Origin: Alphaproteobacteria bacterium
GTDB lineage: Bacteria; Pseudomonadota; Alphaproteobacteria; Micavibrionales; Micavibrionaceae
Reading direction: 5' to 3'
Length of the DNA stretch: 64,000 nt
Assembly (NCBI GenBank): GCA_018399685.1
Contig: JAGYOK010000008.1
Coordinates: 1-64,000, forward strand
In this document: positions 20,918 through 30,525 of the stretch, piece by piece
How the letters are laid out: every line of letters begins with the position of its first letter
How positions within the stretch are numbered: the first letter of the stretch is position 1
Notes under the pieces: model-generated
Databases searched by the model: none
What the model was told of the DNA's origin: nothing
What the model saw: only the letters and a program-made list of their open reading frames with translations
Position numbers and translations under genes: made by a program

Positions 20918-22669
20918 ATGAAAATCATATCTGACCTTTCAAATAAGAAACGCACACTATCATTGTGTAGTGCAGTTTTTACCCTTTTGTTTGCGACGTC
21001 TTCTTTTGCACAAGTGCCGGAAACCGCTACAACAACGGCAGACCCCGGGCGCATTCAAGACTCTCTTAGAGATCAGGGGGTAGTGCCTTCACTTTCAGAT
21101 CGCGTTGAAGTCAAAGATATCAAACTTCAAGAGGCTCCCGCAGGTTCGGAAAATATAATCTTTGAACTTAAAAGTGTTAGTATTGAAGGTGTGACGGTTT
21201 ATGATGCCGGTGAATTAGAGTCCGTATATGCAGATAAATTTGGCACAAGAATATCTTTGAAAGATGTTTATGGGTTTGCTTCTGCTTTAACCGCCAAATA
21301 CAGAAATGATGGCTATATTTTGACACAGGTCATCGTCCCCCCGCAAACCATTGATAGCGGAGCTGTCAAGCTGCGCGTGGTCGAAGGCTTTATTGAAAAT
21401 ATTACTGTTGAAGGGGCGGAGGACGAAAGCTCTCTTAAGCTTATTCAGAACTATGCCAACGGTATAGAAAAAAATAAGGCCTTAAACATTGCAGACCTTG
21501 AAAGGCATCTGCTAATTATCGGGGACCTTCCCGGCGTGGATGCACGCAGTATTCTCAGCCCTTCCGGCGAAACAACCGGGGCGGCGGATTTGAAAATCGT
21601 ATTGTCACGTGATCCTTATGACGCCTATCTTGGAATTGACAACTATGGCAGCCGTTATCTCGGGCCGTTGGAGCTTACCGCCGCCGGGTCTTTAAACTCA
21701 TATTTTGGTAATAATGAGCGGATTTCAGCACAAATTGTTGTTGCTCCTGATCCGGGAACCGACTCAGAAGGCTCTTTAGAGCTGGGCTATTATGCACTTA
21801 GCTACCAACAGCCTGTGCCCTTTTTGGGATTAGGTACAAATGTTGAGCTTCTTGGCAGCTATACCAACACTACACCCGGATATGATCTGGCGCCCTTTGA
21901 CGTGCGCGGTATTTCACAGTATCTAAGCGCAAAAGTTACGCACCCGCTCATTCGCTCCCGCTCAAAAAATTTAACCATGCACGCACTTTTTGATGCCCGT
22001 CAGGTCACTAGCCGTAATAATATTCAAGACACTTTACGTGACAATATACGAGCATTTCGCGCGGGAGGTAATTTCCAAACCATGGACAAATTCTTTGGTC
22101 TGGGTATTAACTCTTTTGGCATGGAATTCGCGAAAGGTCTGGATGTATTTGGAGCAAGCGACCGCTCGGATTTGAACAAAACACGCGCACTTGGTGATCC
22201 AACATTCACAAAAATGACCGGTGATTTACAAAGATTACAGCGCATCACAAACGGTATTAATTTGTTTGTTGCAGCAGAGGGGCAGTGGTCTTCCAGTCCT
22301 TTGTTAAGCTCGGAAGAATTCGGCGTTGGCGGCTCTAATATTGGCCGCGGCTATGATCCATCAGAAATCACAGGGGATGAAGGTGTTGCCGGAAAGGCTG
22401 AGATTCAGTGGAACAACCCGTATAAAACAGACATCTTCGATAATTATCAGCTCTTTGGCTTCTATGATGTTGGACGTACATGGAATAAAGACGCAACAAC
22501 CAGTTCTCAGAAAAAGGATACCATCACTTCTACAGGTTTTGGTATCAGAGCCGAGTTTCTAAATGATATTAAAACCGACTTGTTTGTTGCCCTGCCTTTA
22601 AACAGAGATGTACAAACGCAAGGCGATCAGGGCGCCAGAATATTTTTTAAGGCAAGCCGGGCTTTTTAA
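20918..22669 (+). CDS. ShlB/FhaC/HecB family TPS outer-membrane transporter (TpsB)
   Basis: Signal peptide; POTRA region (GVTVYDAGELESVY...YRNDGYILTQVIVPPQTIDSGAVKLRVVEGFI); C-terminal barrel ending in aromatic F. Confidence 0.92.
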   Translation: MKIISDLSNKKRTLSLCSAVFTLLFATSSFAQVPETATTTADPGRIQDSLRDQGVVPSLSDRVEVKDIKLQEAPAGSENIIFELKSVSIEGVTVYDAGELESVYADKFGTRISLKDVYGFASALTAKYRNDGYILTQVIVPPQTIDSGAVKLRVVEGFIENITVEGAEDESSLKLIQNYANGIEKNKALNIADLERHLLIIGDLPGVDARSILSPSGETTGAADLKIVLSRDPYDAYLGIDNYGSRYLGPLELTAAGSLNSYFGNNERISAQIVVAPDPGTDSEGSLELGYYALSYQQPVPFLGLGTNVELLGSYTNTTPGYDLAPFDVRGISQYLSAKVTHPLIRSRSKNLTMHALFDARQVTSRNNIQDTLRDNIRAFRAGGNFQTMDKFFGLGINSFGMEFAKGLDVFGASDRSDLNKTRALGDPTFTKMTGDLQRLQRITNGINLFVAAEGQWSSSPLLSSEEFGVGGSNIGRGYDPSEITGDEGVAGKAEIQWNNPYKTDIFDNYQLFGFYDVGRTWNKDATTSSQKKDTITSTGFGIRAEFLNDIKTDLFVALPLNRDVQTQGDQGARIFFKASRAF

Positions 22670-22749
22670 AATTTATCTACACCGCCAAACCTTCTGGCCT
22701 TTGGTCATCCCCGCCTTCGATCGGTGGATCAGGATGATCTCTTGTGCTC

Positions 22750-23448
22750 CTAAAAATTCCGAAATTCAACCTTAAAGCCCTTCGGCTCCGGCAAGCTTTT
22801 AATATCAAGCACGCGTTCCTGCGCGCCGATATTTCCCAAAGTAGGGCGGTCATTATCATCAATAAAGTTCTGTACGAAGTAAGTGCCGGAGTAACCCCGC
22901 TCCCCTATATCCTCGATAATCGCCGAGATATCACCTTCATCCATCAAAGCCGTATGCACCGTCGTGCGCAGCTCAAAAGCCACCTTGTCCTGAGCGCACA
23001 ATAACGAGAGCGTCTTTTCAAACGCCTCATACTTTTCAACACCTGTCACTGCCTGAAATTTCGCGGGTGGCGCTTTGTAATCCAGTGCCACATAATCCAA
23101 AAATCCCTCAGCCAAGAACTTCTCTATAATATCCGGCCTCAAACCATTGGTATCGAGCTTGACCGCATAACCAAGAGCTTTTATATCGCGGATAAAATCC
23201 GGCAAGCCGGGATAGACGCTGGCCTCTCCGCCGGTCAGCACCACCCCATCCAGCAAGCCCTGACGCTTTTTTAGGAAACCCATCACCTCATCAATCGAGC
23301 CGCGCCCCTTACCCTTGACCAGCACAGGGTTGTGGCAGTACGGACAGCGCATATTGCACCCCGAAAACCACACAATGCACGCCGTCTTGTCCGGAAAATC
23401 CAGCATCGTAAACGGCGTTACGCTGTATATTGGGAGAGTTTTTGTCAT
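22750..23448 (-). CDS. nrdG: anaerobic ribonucleoside-triphosphate reductase activating protein (radical SAM)
   Basis: WFSGCNMRCPYCHNPVLV (CxxxCxxC); LTGGEAS; downstream of nrdD. Confidence 0.9.
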   Translation of the reverse strand: MTKTLPIYSVTPFTMLDFPDKTACIVWFSGCNMRCPYCHNPVLVKGKGRGSIDEVMGFLKKRQGLLDGVVLTGGEASVYPGLPDFIRDIKALGYAVKLDTNGLRPDIIEKFLAEGFLDYVALDYKAPPAKFQAVTGVEKYEAFEKTLSLLCAQDKVAFELRTTVHTALMDEGDISAIIEDIGERGYSGTYFVQNFIDDNDRPTLGNIGAQERVLDIKSLPEPKGFKVEFRNF

Positions 23449-23473
23449 GGTTTATATTCTCTTAATTAGTCAT

Positions 23474-23538
23474 CCCCGCCTTGTGCGGGGATCTGGGAAT
23501 GTGCGCCATAAAGCTCCGGATGCCCGCATAAAGCGGGC
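23474..23538. repeat. pair of intergenic palindromes
   Basis: ccccgc-cttgt-gcgggg (23474-23490) and gcccgc-ataaa-gcgggc (23522-23538); first shares stem/loop with 14686-14700. Confidence 0.7.
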
Positions 23539-23580
23539 ATGACAGATTAATTTAGTCACAAGGTTTTAAAACTGTTATTA

Positions 23581-25635
23581 CTAAACACCCGTAAACAAAT
23601 TACCAGTATCCACCCAGTCTTCTTTAAAGTGCTTGCGCTCGCGGTGCTCACCTTGCTTACCAGTGTTAAAGCTGTCCACGGGGCGGAAGTATCCCATAAC
23701 CCGCGTCCACACTTTGGTCTTCTTGCTACATGTCGGGCAGACTGGTTGCTCGCCATTCAAGTACCCGTGCTCATCACAAACGGAGAATACAGGGGTTACA
23801 GTGATATATGGCATTTGGTAATTGCTGATTACCTTCTTCACGAACTGCTTACACGCTTCAGCGCTTGAGAGCTTTTCGTTCATGTAAAGGTGGAGAACTG
23901 TTCCGCCCGTATACTTGCACTGCATTTTGTTTTGCAAATCCAAAGCCTCAAATGGATCATCCGTATGATCGGCTGGGAGTTGTGATGAGTTGGTATAGTA
24001 AATATTCTCACCCTCGCCAGCTTGAATAATATCGTCATAGCGCTTGGCATCTTCCTTGGCAAAACGGTATGTTGTCCCTTCCGCAGGGGTTGCCTCAAGG
24101 TTATACAAATTGCCAGTCTCTTCCTGATATTCAATCATACGCGCCCGCATGTGGTCTAAAATATCCAGCCCCATCTGCACGCCGTACTCATCGGTGATGT
24201 CATGCTCATCATGGGTGAAGTTACGGATCATCTCATTCATGCCGTTCACACCAATGGTAGAGAAGTGATTGCGGAAGAAAGGCAAATACCGCGCTGTATA
24301 AGGGTACAAACCCCGATCATACATCTTTTGCGCAAAAATCCGTTTTTTCTCCAGCGTGGATTTGGAAATATCCATCAGACGGTCGATCTCTTTCATCATG
24401 CCTTCTTTATCACCTTTAAAGCGATATCCAAGCCGCGCCATGTTCAATGTCACAACCCCGATAGAGCCGGTCATCTCGGCAGAGCCAAACAACCCGTTCC
24501 CGCGCTTCAATAATTCGCGCAAGTCAAGCTGCAAGCGGCAGCACATAGAGCGCACCGCGCCCGGAGAGTAAGCTTCCGGATTACGAACTTTCTCGCCTGT
24601 TTCCTCATCAATCATGAACTGCGAACCGATAAAGTTCTGGAAGTAAGACGAGCCAACCTTTGATGTGTTATCAAATATCGCATTGGCCACCTTGCTGTCC
24701 CAGTCGAAATCTTCGGTCAGATTGATAGTCGGAATAGGGAATGTAAATGGCTGGCCGTGGGAATCGCCTTCTGTCATTACTTCGTAATATGCAATGCAGA
24801 TCATTTCCATTTCTGAGGTAAAGTGCTTGAAGGTCATATCTTCCAAAGAGCGAATACCCATGTCACGCTTCATAGCGCGGGAGAGCATATCCTCGTTTTC
24901 GATGCCTTTGAACAGGTGCAAATCACTGTGAGTAGGGAACTGGTTCTGCAAATCTTCAGGAACTGTAATATCCAAAGTGATATTGGTGAAAGGAGATTGC
25001 CCCCAACGCGCAGGTACGTTCAAATTATAAACAAACTGGCGTATAGCTTTTTTAACTTCCTTGAACGACAGATTGTCATAGAACACATAAGGCGCCAGAT
25101 ACGTATCAAAGCTAGAGAATGCCTGCGCACCCGCCCATTCGGACTGCAAAATACCAAGGAAGTTGCTCATCTGGCCTAAAGCTTCGCGGAAGTGACGCGG
25201 CGGGCGAGACGATACGCGGCCACCTACGCCGTTAAATCCCTCATTCAACAAAGCGCGCAAAGACCAGCCAGCGCAATATCCTGTCAAACAGTCCAGATCG
25301 TGAATATGCACATCGCCGTTACGGTGAGCCAAGCCCTCTTCTTTGGAATAAACCTCATCCAGCCAGAAATTGGCAATAACCTTACCGGCCATATTGTTAA
25401 TCATACCGGCATTGGAATAACCCGTATTCGCGTTCGCACTAATGCGCCAGTCAGAGCCGGAAATATACTCGCTTACAGCCTCGCTACAATCCACATCCGT
25501 CCCGCCAAACAAAGGAACTATTTTGTCCGTATTCGGATCAGCAGGGTGGTGCTCAGAAATACTGGTCACTTTCTTTTCCTCGTGCGTGGAATCGTTGGAA
25601 TGGGATAAATTTTGTGCTGCAAGGACTTCGGCCAT
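23581..25635 (-). CDS. nrdD: anaerobic (class III) ribonucleoside-triphosphate reductase
   Basis: GSDWRISANANTGYSNAGM, HIHDLDCLTGYCAGWSL; C-terminal CPTCSKKTKVWTRVMGYFRPV. Confidence 0.95.
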   Translation of the reverse strand: MAEVLAAQNLSHSNDSTHEEKKVTSISEHHPADPNTDKIVPLFGGTDVDCSEAVSEYISGSDWRISANANTGYSNAGMINNMAGKVIANFWLDEVYSKEEGLAHRNGDVHIHDLDCLTGYCAGWSLRALLNEGFNGVGGRVSSRPPRHFREALGQMSNFLGILQSEWAGAQAFSSFDTYLAPYVFYDNLSFKEVKKAIRQFVYNLNVPARWGQSPFTNITLDITVPEDLQNQFPTHSDLHLFKGIENEDMLSRAMKRDMGIRSLEDMTFKHFTSEMEMICIAYYEVMTEGDSHGQPFTFPIPTINLTEDFDWDSKVANAIFDNTSKVGSSYFQNFIGSQFMIDEETGEKVRNPEAYSPGAVRSMCCRLQLDLRELLKRGNGLFGSAEMTGSIGVVTLNMARLGYRFKGDKEGMMKEIDRLMDISKSTLEKKRIFAQKMYDRGLYPYTARYLPFFRNHFSTIGVNGMNEMIRNFTHDEHDITDEYGVQMGLDILDHMRARMIEYQEETGNLYNLEATPAEGTTYRFAKEDAKRYDDIIQAGEGENIYYTNSSQLPADHTDDPFEALDLQNKMQCKYTGGTVLHLYMNEKLSSAEACKQFVKKVISNYQMPYITVTPVFSVCDEHGYLNGEQPVCPTCSKKTKVWTRVMGYFRPVDSFNTGKQGEHRERKHFKEDWVDTGNLFTGV

Positions 25636-25745
25636 GATTATAGATACCTCTTGTTACTCGTTTTTATTTTAGGACTTAAAGACAGGAACTAAGGTGCTCT
25701 GAGTTTGGGCAGAGTCGTAACGTCTTGTGTCGTATTATTGGGTGA

Positions 25746-25763
25746 ACCACAAGATGTTGTGGT
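25746..25763. promoter_or_regulatory. candidate NrdR box
   Basis: Perfect inverted repeat accacaa-gatg-ttgtggt upstream of nrdD; core matches NrdR consensus CwAnATnTwG. Confidence 0.6.
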
Positions 25764-25800
25764 CATGTTCACTAGAATACACAAAATATCCGTCATGGGA

Positions 25801-25814
25801 TTGACCAAAGTCAA
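25801..25814. promoter_or_regulatory. candidate FNR/CRP-family box
   Basis: Perfect palindrome TTGAC-CAAA-GTCAA, 166 bp upstream of nrdD start; resembles FNR consensus TTGATnnnnATCAA. Confidence 0.6.
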
Positions 25815-26154
25815 TTTTCTAATATTTTTTTATAATCTCTTTTGGATAAAAAAGTGGACGAATCGCGAATAGAATAGTATTCACTTTTTCCGAATCTGTG
25901 TGTGGAATCTATACCGCTTTGGCATGTCTGTCTTTTTTCGGTGCACAAGAAAAATAGCTATCAAATTAACCCTGAGGCGAGCCAATTATGCAGACATAGA
26001 GTCAAGATATTTTCTTCACTAATTACCAACATATTTTGCTGCAAAAACTGCTCAAGATTCGTCAAAACTCCTCAAAACCCCACAAGGTGATTCTTTTTAA
26101 CGCGAATAACATCTCGTGTGCAAGCAAGTAGTAAGCTCGTGCATGTTCACAGAC

Positions 26155-26200
26155 AAAAATAAAACGCCCGTCACGTAAAGATCATGGGCGTTTCTTTTTC
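26155..26200 (-). terminator. rho-independent terminator, possibly bidirectional
   Basis: aaacgccc...gggcgttt stem (26162-26193) with A/T tracts on both sides; downstream of the 26240..27067 ORF. Confidence 0.65.
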
Positions 26201-26239
26201 TTAATTAGGGTAATTACAGCAGGCTATTACACAAGAGCA

Positions 26240-27067
26240 TTACAAAGTGTGATGACCAATTTCAGGTTCGCCATCTTTATTCGAAGGATAGTGATCTTCA
26301 AATGAAGCACAAGTCTCAGGACTCCAGCCCATAGATTTTTTAAAGACATAGGGTAGTCTGGAGTCCATATGGGGCTGCAAGTGAGCTTCAAATGCCTTAG
26401 TATATTCTTCAGCGTTTCCACGCATTGGAATAAGTTCCATAATGTCGGATTGAGCCAGAACACTATCAACCTCATTTGCCTTCATTTCTCCGAAAACATT
26501 ATATAAAAAAGCCGCGGCATCTTGAGGATTGCCTTCCTCTATCAGTATTTTCAGATACCACTTGGTTTCACAGGCTCGAAAGAATTTTACCTTGTCTTCC
26601 GGGTTGACGTTATCAGCAAGGGGAACCATACCATGAGAAAGAAAAAATTTTGTCTCTTCTTTTTCGGACCACCCACAATCCGAAATATCGAAAGTATTAT
26701 TCACAAATAATGTTCTGACAAAATCCACTGCATCTTCCGGCGGGACTCTGGGTGCATTGACAGTAGCAAATCCTAAAAAATCTTTAACTTTAAGCCACTC
26801 TCTTTCTTTAAGTTTGTCCATAGCTTCATGAAACAAATCGTGATTGTTATATTGGCGTTTCAACTCTTCCACGGGAAAATATTTATCTTTTATTACAGAT
26901 CGGAATCTGGAAACAATTTCTTCCGCCGGACAGTTGCGGGGAGATAACTCTTCTTCCATTCTTTTTAGAAGGCGATTCCGTCCATTAACAAACTCCTCCT
27001 CTTCTTTTATAGGCACGAAAAAACCAAGGGGCTTGCCCCGTGGATGAAGTGCGTCCAATATCTTCAT
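26240..27067 (-). CDS. hypothetical protein; N-terminus encoded in IS left end
   Basis: 275-aa ORF with downstream terminator; first ~16 residues (MKILDALHPRGKPLGF) lie in the IS end. Confidence 0.55.
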   Translation of the reverse strand: MKILDALHPRGKPLGFFVPIKEEEEFVNGRNRLLKRMEEELSPRNCPAEEIVSRFRSVIKDKYFPVEELKRQYNNHDLFHEAMDKLKEREWLKVKDFLGFATVNAPRVPPEDAVDFVRTLFVNNTFDISDCGWSEKEETKFFLSHGMVPLADNVNPEDKVKFFRACETKWYLKILIEEGNPQDAAAFLYNVFGEMKANEVDSVLAQSDIMELIPMRGNAEEYTKAFEAHLQPHMDSRLPYVFKKSMGWSPETCASFEDHYPSNKDGEPEIGHHTL

Positions 27068-27550
27068 TATGAGATTAAGGAAGCAAGGCCACTGTGCGTA
27101 TAAATGTGAGTATCATCTGGTTTTCACCAGTAAGTACCGCCGTAAGATTTTCAATTCAGGATCATATGCTTATCTGCAGGAATTGATATCGAGTTTTCAT
27201 GAAATGTTGCCTGAAGTAGAGATTTTAGAAATTAATCACGATGTTGATCATGTGCACATTTTGATATCAATTCCCCCCAAGATGCGTGTAAGTGATGTAG
27301 TCCGAACGTTTAAATCGCACACAGGGCGGCTTATGAAGAAGAAATTTGAATATATGCGCAAAGCATATTGGGGTGCAGATGGCATATGGTCCGATGGTTA
27401 TTTTGTGAGCACAGTGGGCATCGATGAGGGTATTATAAAGCGCTATATTGAGACACAGGGCAAAGAAGATATTGGACAAGCGGAGCTTGAATTGTGACCG
27501 TAGGTCACACGCGAAGCGGTGATACCACGGGTCTTGACCCGTGGAGCTTC
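27020..27550 (+). mobile_element. IS200/IS605-type element (tnpA only), approximate ends
   Basis: tnpA flanked by related 20-nt hairpins CCAAGGGGCTTGCCCCGTGG (27024-27043) and CCACGGGTCTTGACCCGTGG (27525-27544), 17/20 identical. Confidence 0.82.
27069..27497 (+). CDS. tnpA: IS200/IS605 family Y1 transposase
   Basis: YKCEYHLVFTSKYRRKIF; HUH-type HVHILISIPP; YIETQGKED catalytic-Tyr region. Confidence 0.93.
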   Translation: MRLRKQGHCAYKCEYHLVFTSKYRRKIFNSGSYAYLQELISSFHEMLPEVEILEINHDVDHVHILISIPPKMRVSDVVRTFKSHTGRLMKKKFEYMRKAYWGADGIWSDGYFVSTVGIDEGIIKRYIETQGKEDIGQAELEL

Positions 27551-28087
27551 ACTACCGATCTTAACAGTCTCATCGAATAAAATTATCGGCGTGTTGAGCA
27601 TGTTTTTAATCACGATAGGGGCGCCGGACATCTTTAAAAATCTGCCGTCCGGCTCTATAAATTTGCTCCCTTCCAGATTTTTGCAAAAGACAAAATCCAG
27701 ATCAAAACATGATAATGTTGAAAAGCTGCATTTCCCCAGATCTGCAAAGTCAATGAGCGTGCCGCCAAAGCTTGCTCCTGTGAAATTGCTTTCATGCAAA
27801 TCAGAATGAGACATGCAGCAATTATACAAGCTGGCATTCTTGAAATTGCAGTTATGCAAGGTTGCTTCTGATAGATTTGCTCCTGTCAGGTTGCTGCCTT
27901 TTAAATCAGCATAGGGCATAATGGCGCCGTCTATATTTGCATTGGACAGGTTCTGGTTTTTTAGATTGACGTATGACAACGGAATATTTTGATTAACGGC
28001 ATCTTCAAGACAATGCCTGATAGTTTCAAATTTTCCTTCATATAAAATGTTGTTGTCAGTATGTTTACGCAGTGAAAAATGTTGCAT
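27443..28087 (-). CDS. pentapeptide-repeat protein, C-terminus replaced by IS sequence
   Basis: LSNANIDGAIMPYADLKGSNLTGANLSEATLHNCNFKNASL repeats; last ~35 residues lie in the IS right end. Confidence 0.75.
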   Translation of the reverse strand: MQHFSLRKHTDNNILYEGKFETIRHCLEDAVNQNIPLSYVNLKNQNLSNANIDGAIMPYADLKGSNLTGANLSEATLHNCNFKNASLYNCCMSHSDLHESNFTGASFGGTLIDFADLGKCSFSTLSCFDLDFVFCKNLEGSKFIEPDGRFLKMSGAPIVIKNMLNTPIILFDETVKIGSEAPRVKTRGITASRVTYGHNSSSACPISSLPCVSI

Positions 28088-28346
28088 TTATGTTATCCTC
28101 CCACACGAAAAAGTTTCCCACACAAGTAAAGTAGGGATAAGATAACCAAAATTGCTGTGGTTATGTCAAACAAAATAGTTGCTGCATTGCGGAGAGTATT
28201 CCTATTGTCATAAAGCTGAGTTTAGTTATATCAGTCACTTAACATAATAGCTGGAAATATTATTATTTAAGAGGCGTGGTTTCAAAATCTATATATTATA
28301 GATATGCAATAGTATGCAGCATACGGATAAGGCAGGTCTTTAGCGA

Positions 28347-30248
28347 ATGGGCTTCGATACCAAAAAGAGCAAAAATGTTACTAAAAATATTGCTGCGTCT
28401 AAAGATCCTTCTATCGCCAGAGGTGTGAAGGTTATAAGCGATCATGTGCGTTCGCTACCGTTAAAGCCGGGTGTATACCGGATGATTGCTGTGGATGGTG
28501 AGGTGCTGTATGTCGGTAAAGCCAAAGCTCTGAAAAAACGGGTTATCTCTTATACCCAGATAGAGAAACTTCCGCAAAGATTGCAAAAGATGGTTTCACT
28601 AACCACGCAGATGGAGTTTATCACCACACATACAGAGGCAGAGGCTTTGCTGCTTGAAGCCAATCTGATAAAGAGGCTTAAACCTCGCTATAATATTTTG
28701 CTCAGGGATGATAAATCCTTCCCCTATATCCTGATTGATCGAGAGCATGATTATCCGCAAATCCTGAAGCATCGCGGGGCGCAAAATAAAAAAGGCCTGT
28801 ATTTTGGGCCATTCCCCAGTGCCGGAGATGTTAACCGTACTTTATCTATATTGCAGCGCATTTTCTTATTGCGTAACTGTAGCGACAATGTTTTTGCAAA
28901 TCGTTCCCGCCCGTGTTTGCAATATCATATCAAGCGCTGTACCGCGCCGTGTGTTGGTTATGTTGATAAAGAAGAGTATTCCCAGCAGGTCAGAGGTGCT
29001 CAGGATTTTATGGAGGGGAAGAGCGATGCTGTGCGAGAGAGTTTGGCAAAGAAAATGCAGGAAGCCAGCGAGCGGCAGGAGTATGAACGCGCAGCTTTAT
29101 TGAGGGATCGTATCAGTGCTTTGGCGAGTGTGCAGGCTCGTTATGATGTGAATAGCGATATCGGCGATGCTGATGTGTTGGCTCTGGATTATCACAAAGG
29201 CGTAAGCTGTATTCAGGTTTTCTTCTATCGCTCCGGCAGGAACTTAGGGAACAAAGCATACTTTCCGCGCCATAGCAGCGACGATGAACCTTCTGCAGTA
29301 CTTGCTGCGTTTATTGCTCAGTTTTATCAAAGCAAATCGGTGCCGCGGCAGATTGTCGTAAATATGCCGATGGAGGAGGAAAAACTGTTGCAGCAGGCTT
29401 TGAGCGACAAGGAAGGTTATGCTGTACGTGTCTTGATACCAAAACGCGGAAAATACAAGCAGGCCGTAGATTTTGCTTTGGCAAATACGCGGCAGGCCTT
29501 GGAAAGGCATTTGACTTACTCCACTACCAGAACGGCTTTGCGGAAAGGAGTCGCGGATTTGTTCGGGCTGGAGGAGATACCATCACGCATTGAGGTGTAT
29601 GATAACAGCCATATTTCCGGGGATAAAATGGTTGGTGCGATGATTGTTGAAGGGGAAGACGGGTTTGTAAAAAATGCGTACAGGACATTTAATATCAAAA
29701 ATTCTTTAGCTTCTGATGATTACGGTATGATGCGAGAGGTATTATCACGGCGCTTTAAGAGAGCTTTGAAGGAAGATCACGGACCAGGCTCGCCAAGTTG
29801 GCCGGACTTGCTGCTGATTGATGGTGGGAAAGGGCAGCTTAATTCTTGCAGGGAAGTTCTGGAGGAGCTTGGAATATTTAACTCGCTTACAGTTGTTGGA
29901 ATTGCAAAAGGGCCAGATCGGGACGCGGGGCGTGAGAAGTTTTTTATGCATGGGCGGGAAATGTTCCAGCTTCCAGTTAATGATCCGGTTTTGCATTATT
30001 TACAGCGTTTGCGGGACGAAGCTCACAGATTTGCAATCGGGACACATCGCGCGCGCAGGCGTGGGGCGGTTTCACAATCTTCTCTCGATCAAATCGAGGG
30101 TATAGGAGCAAAGCGCAAAAAAGCCCTGCTACTGCATTTTGGATCCACAAAAGCAATAGAAGGTGCGGGCGTTGAGGATCTTGCAAAAATAGAAGGATTA
30201 TCCCGTGCTATGGCGCAAAAAATATATGATTTTTATCATGATGAATAA
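28347..30248 (+). CDS. uvrC: excinuclease ABC subunit C
   Basis: LPLKPGVYRMIAVDGEVLYVGKAKALKKRV; DNSHISGDKMVGAMIV; C-terminal HhH. Confidence 0.96.
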   Translation: MGFDTKKSKNVTKNIAASKDPSIARGVKVISDHVRSLPLKPGVYRMIAVDGEVLYVGKAKALKKRVISYTQIEKLPQRLQKMVSLTTQMEFITTHTEAEALLLEANLIKRLKPRYNILLRDDKSFPYILIDREHDYPQILKHRGAQNKKGLYFGPFPSAGDVNRTLSILQRIFLLRNCSDNVFANRSRPCLQYHIKRCTAPCVGYVDKEEYSQQVRGAQDFMEGKSDAVRESLAKKMQEASERQEYERAALLRDRISALASVQARYDVNSDIGDADVLALDYHKGVSCIQVFFYRSGRNLGNKAYFPRHSSDDEPSAVLAAFIAQFYQSKSVPRQIVVNMPMEEEKLLQQALSDKEGYAVRVLIPKRGKYKQAVDFALANTRQALERHLTYSTTRTALRKGVADLFGLEEIPSRIEVYDNSHISGDKMVGAMIVEGEDGFVKNAYRTFNIKNSLASDDYGMMREVLSRRFKRALKEDHGPGSPSWPDLLLIDGGKGQLNSCREVLEELGIFNSLTVVGIAKGPDRDAGREKFFMHGREMFQLPVNDPVLHYLQRLRDEAHRFAIGTHRARRRGAVSQSSLDQIEGIGAKRKKALLLHFGSTKAIEGAGVEDLAKIEGLSRAMAQKIYDFYHDE

Positions 30249-30525
30249 TGCGGGGTGAAGATTATGCAAAGCCGATTCTACCCAATAAAATGAAATTGTC
30301 TAGAATCGGCCAGTATCTTGCCATAACAGGAGAACAAAAAATTAAAATTGTGGTGAATCAACGCGATGCAGTTTTGTATGGGGAAAACTACGAATCTCAC
30401 CTTGCAGCGTGGAAGGTGTCATGTTAGATTTTATCCATTCAGTGAACAGGTTATGAGAGTTGAACGTACGTCCTACGCCGTGCGATTTCATGCAAATAAT
30501 TTTCATACGGAAAGGTGTAAAAGAG

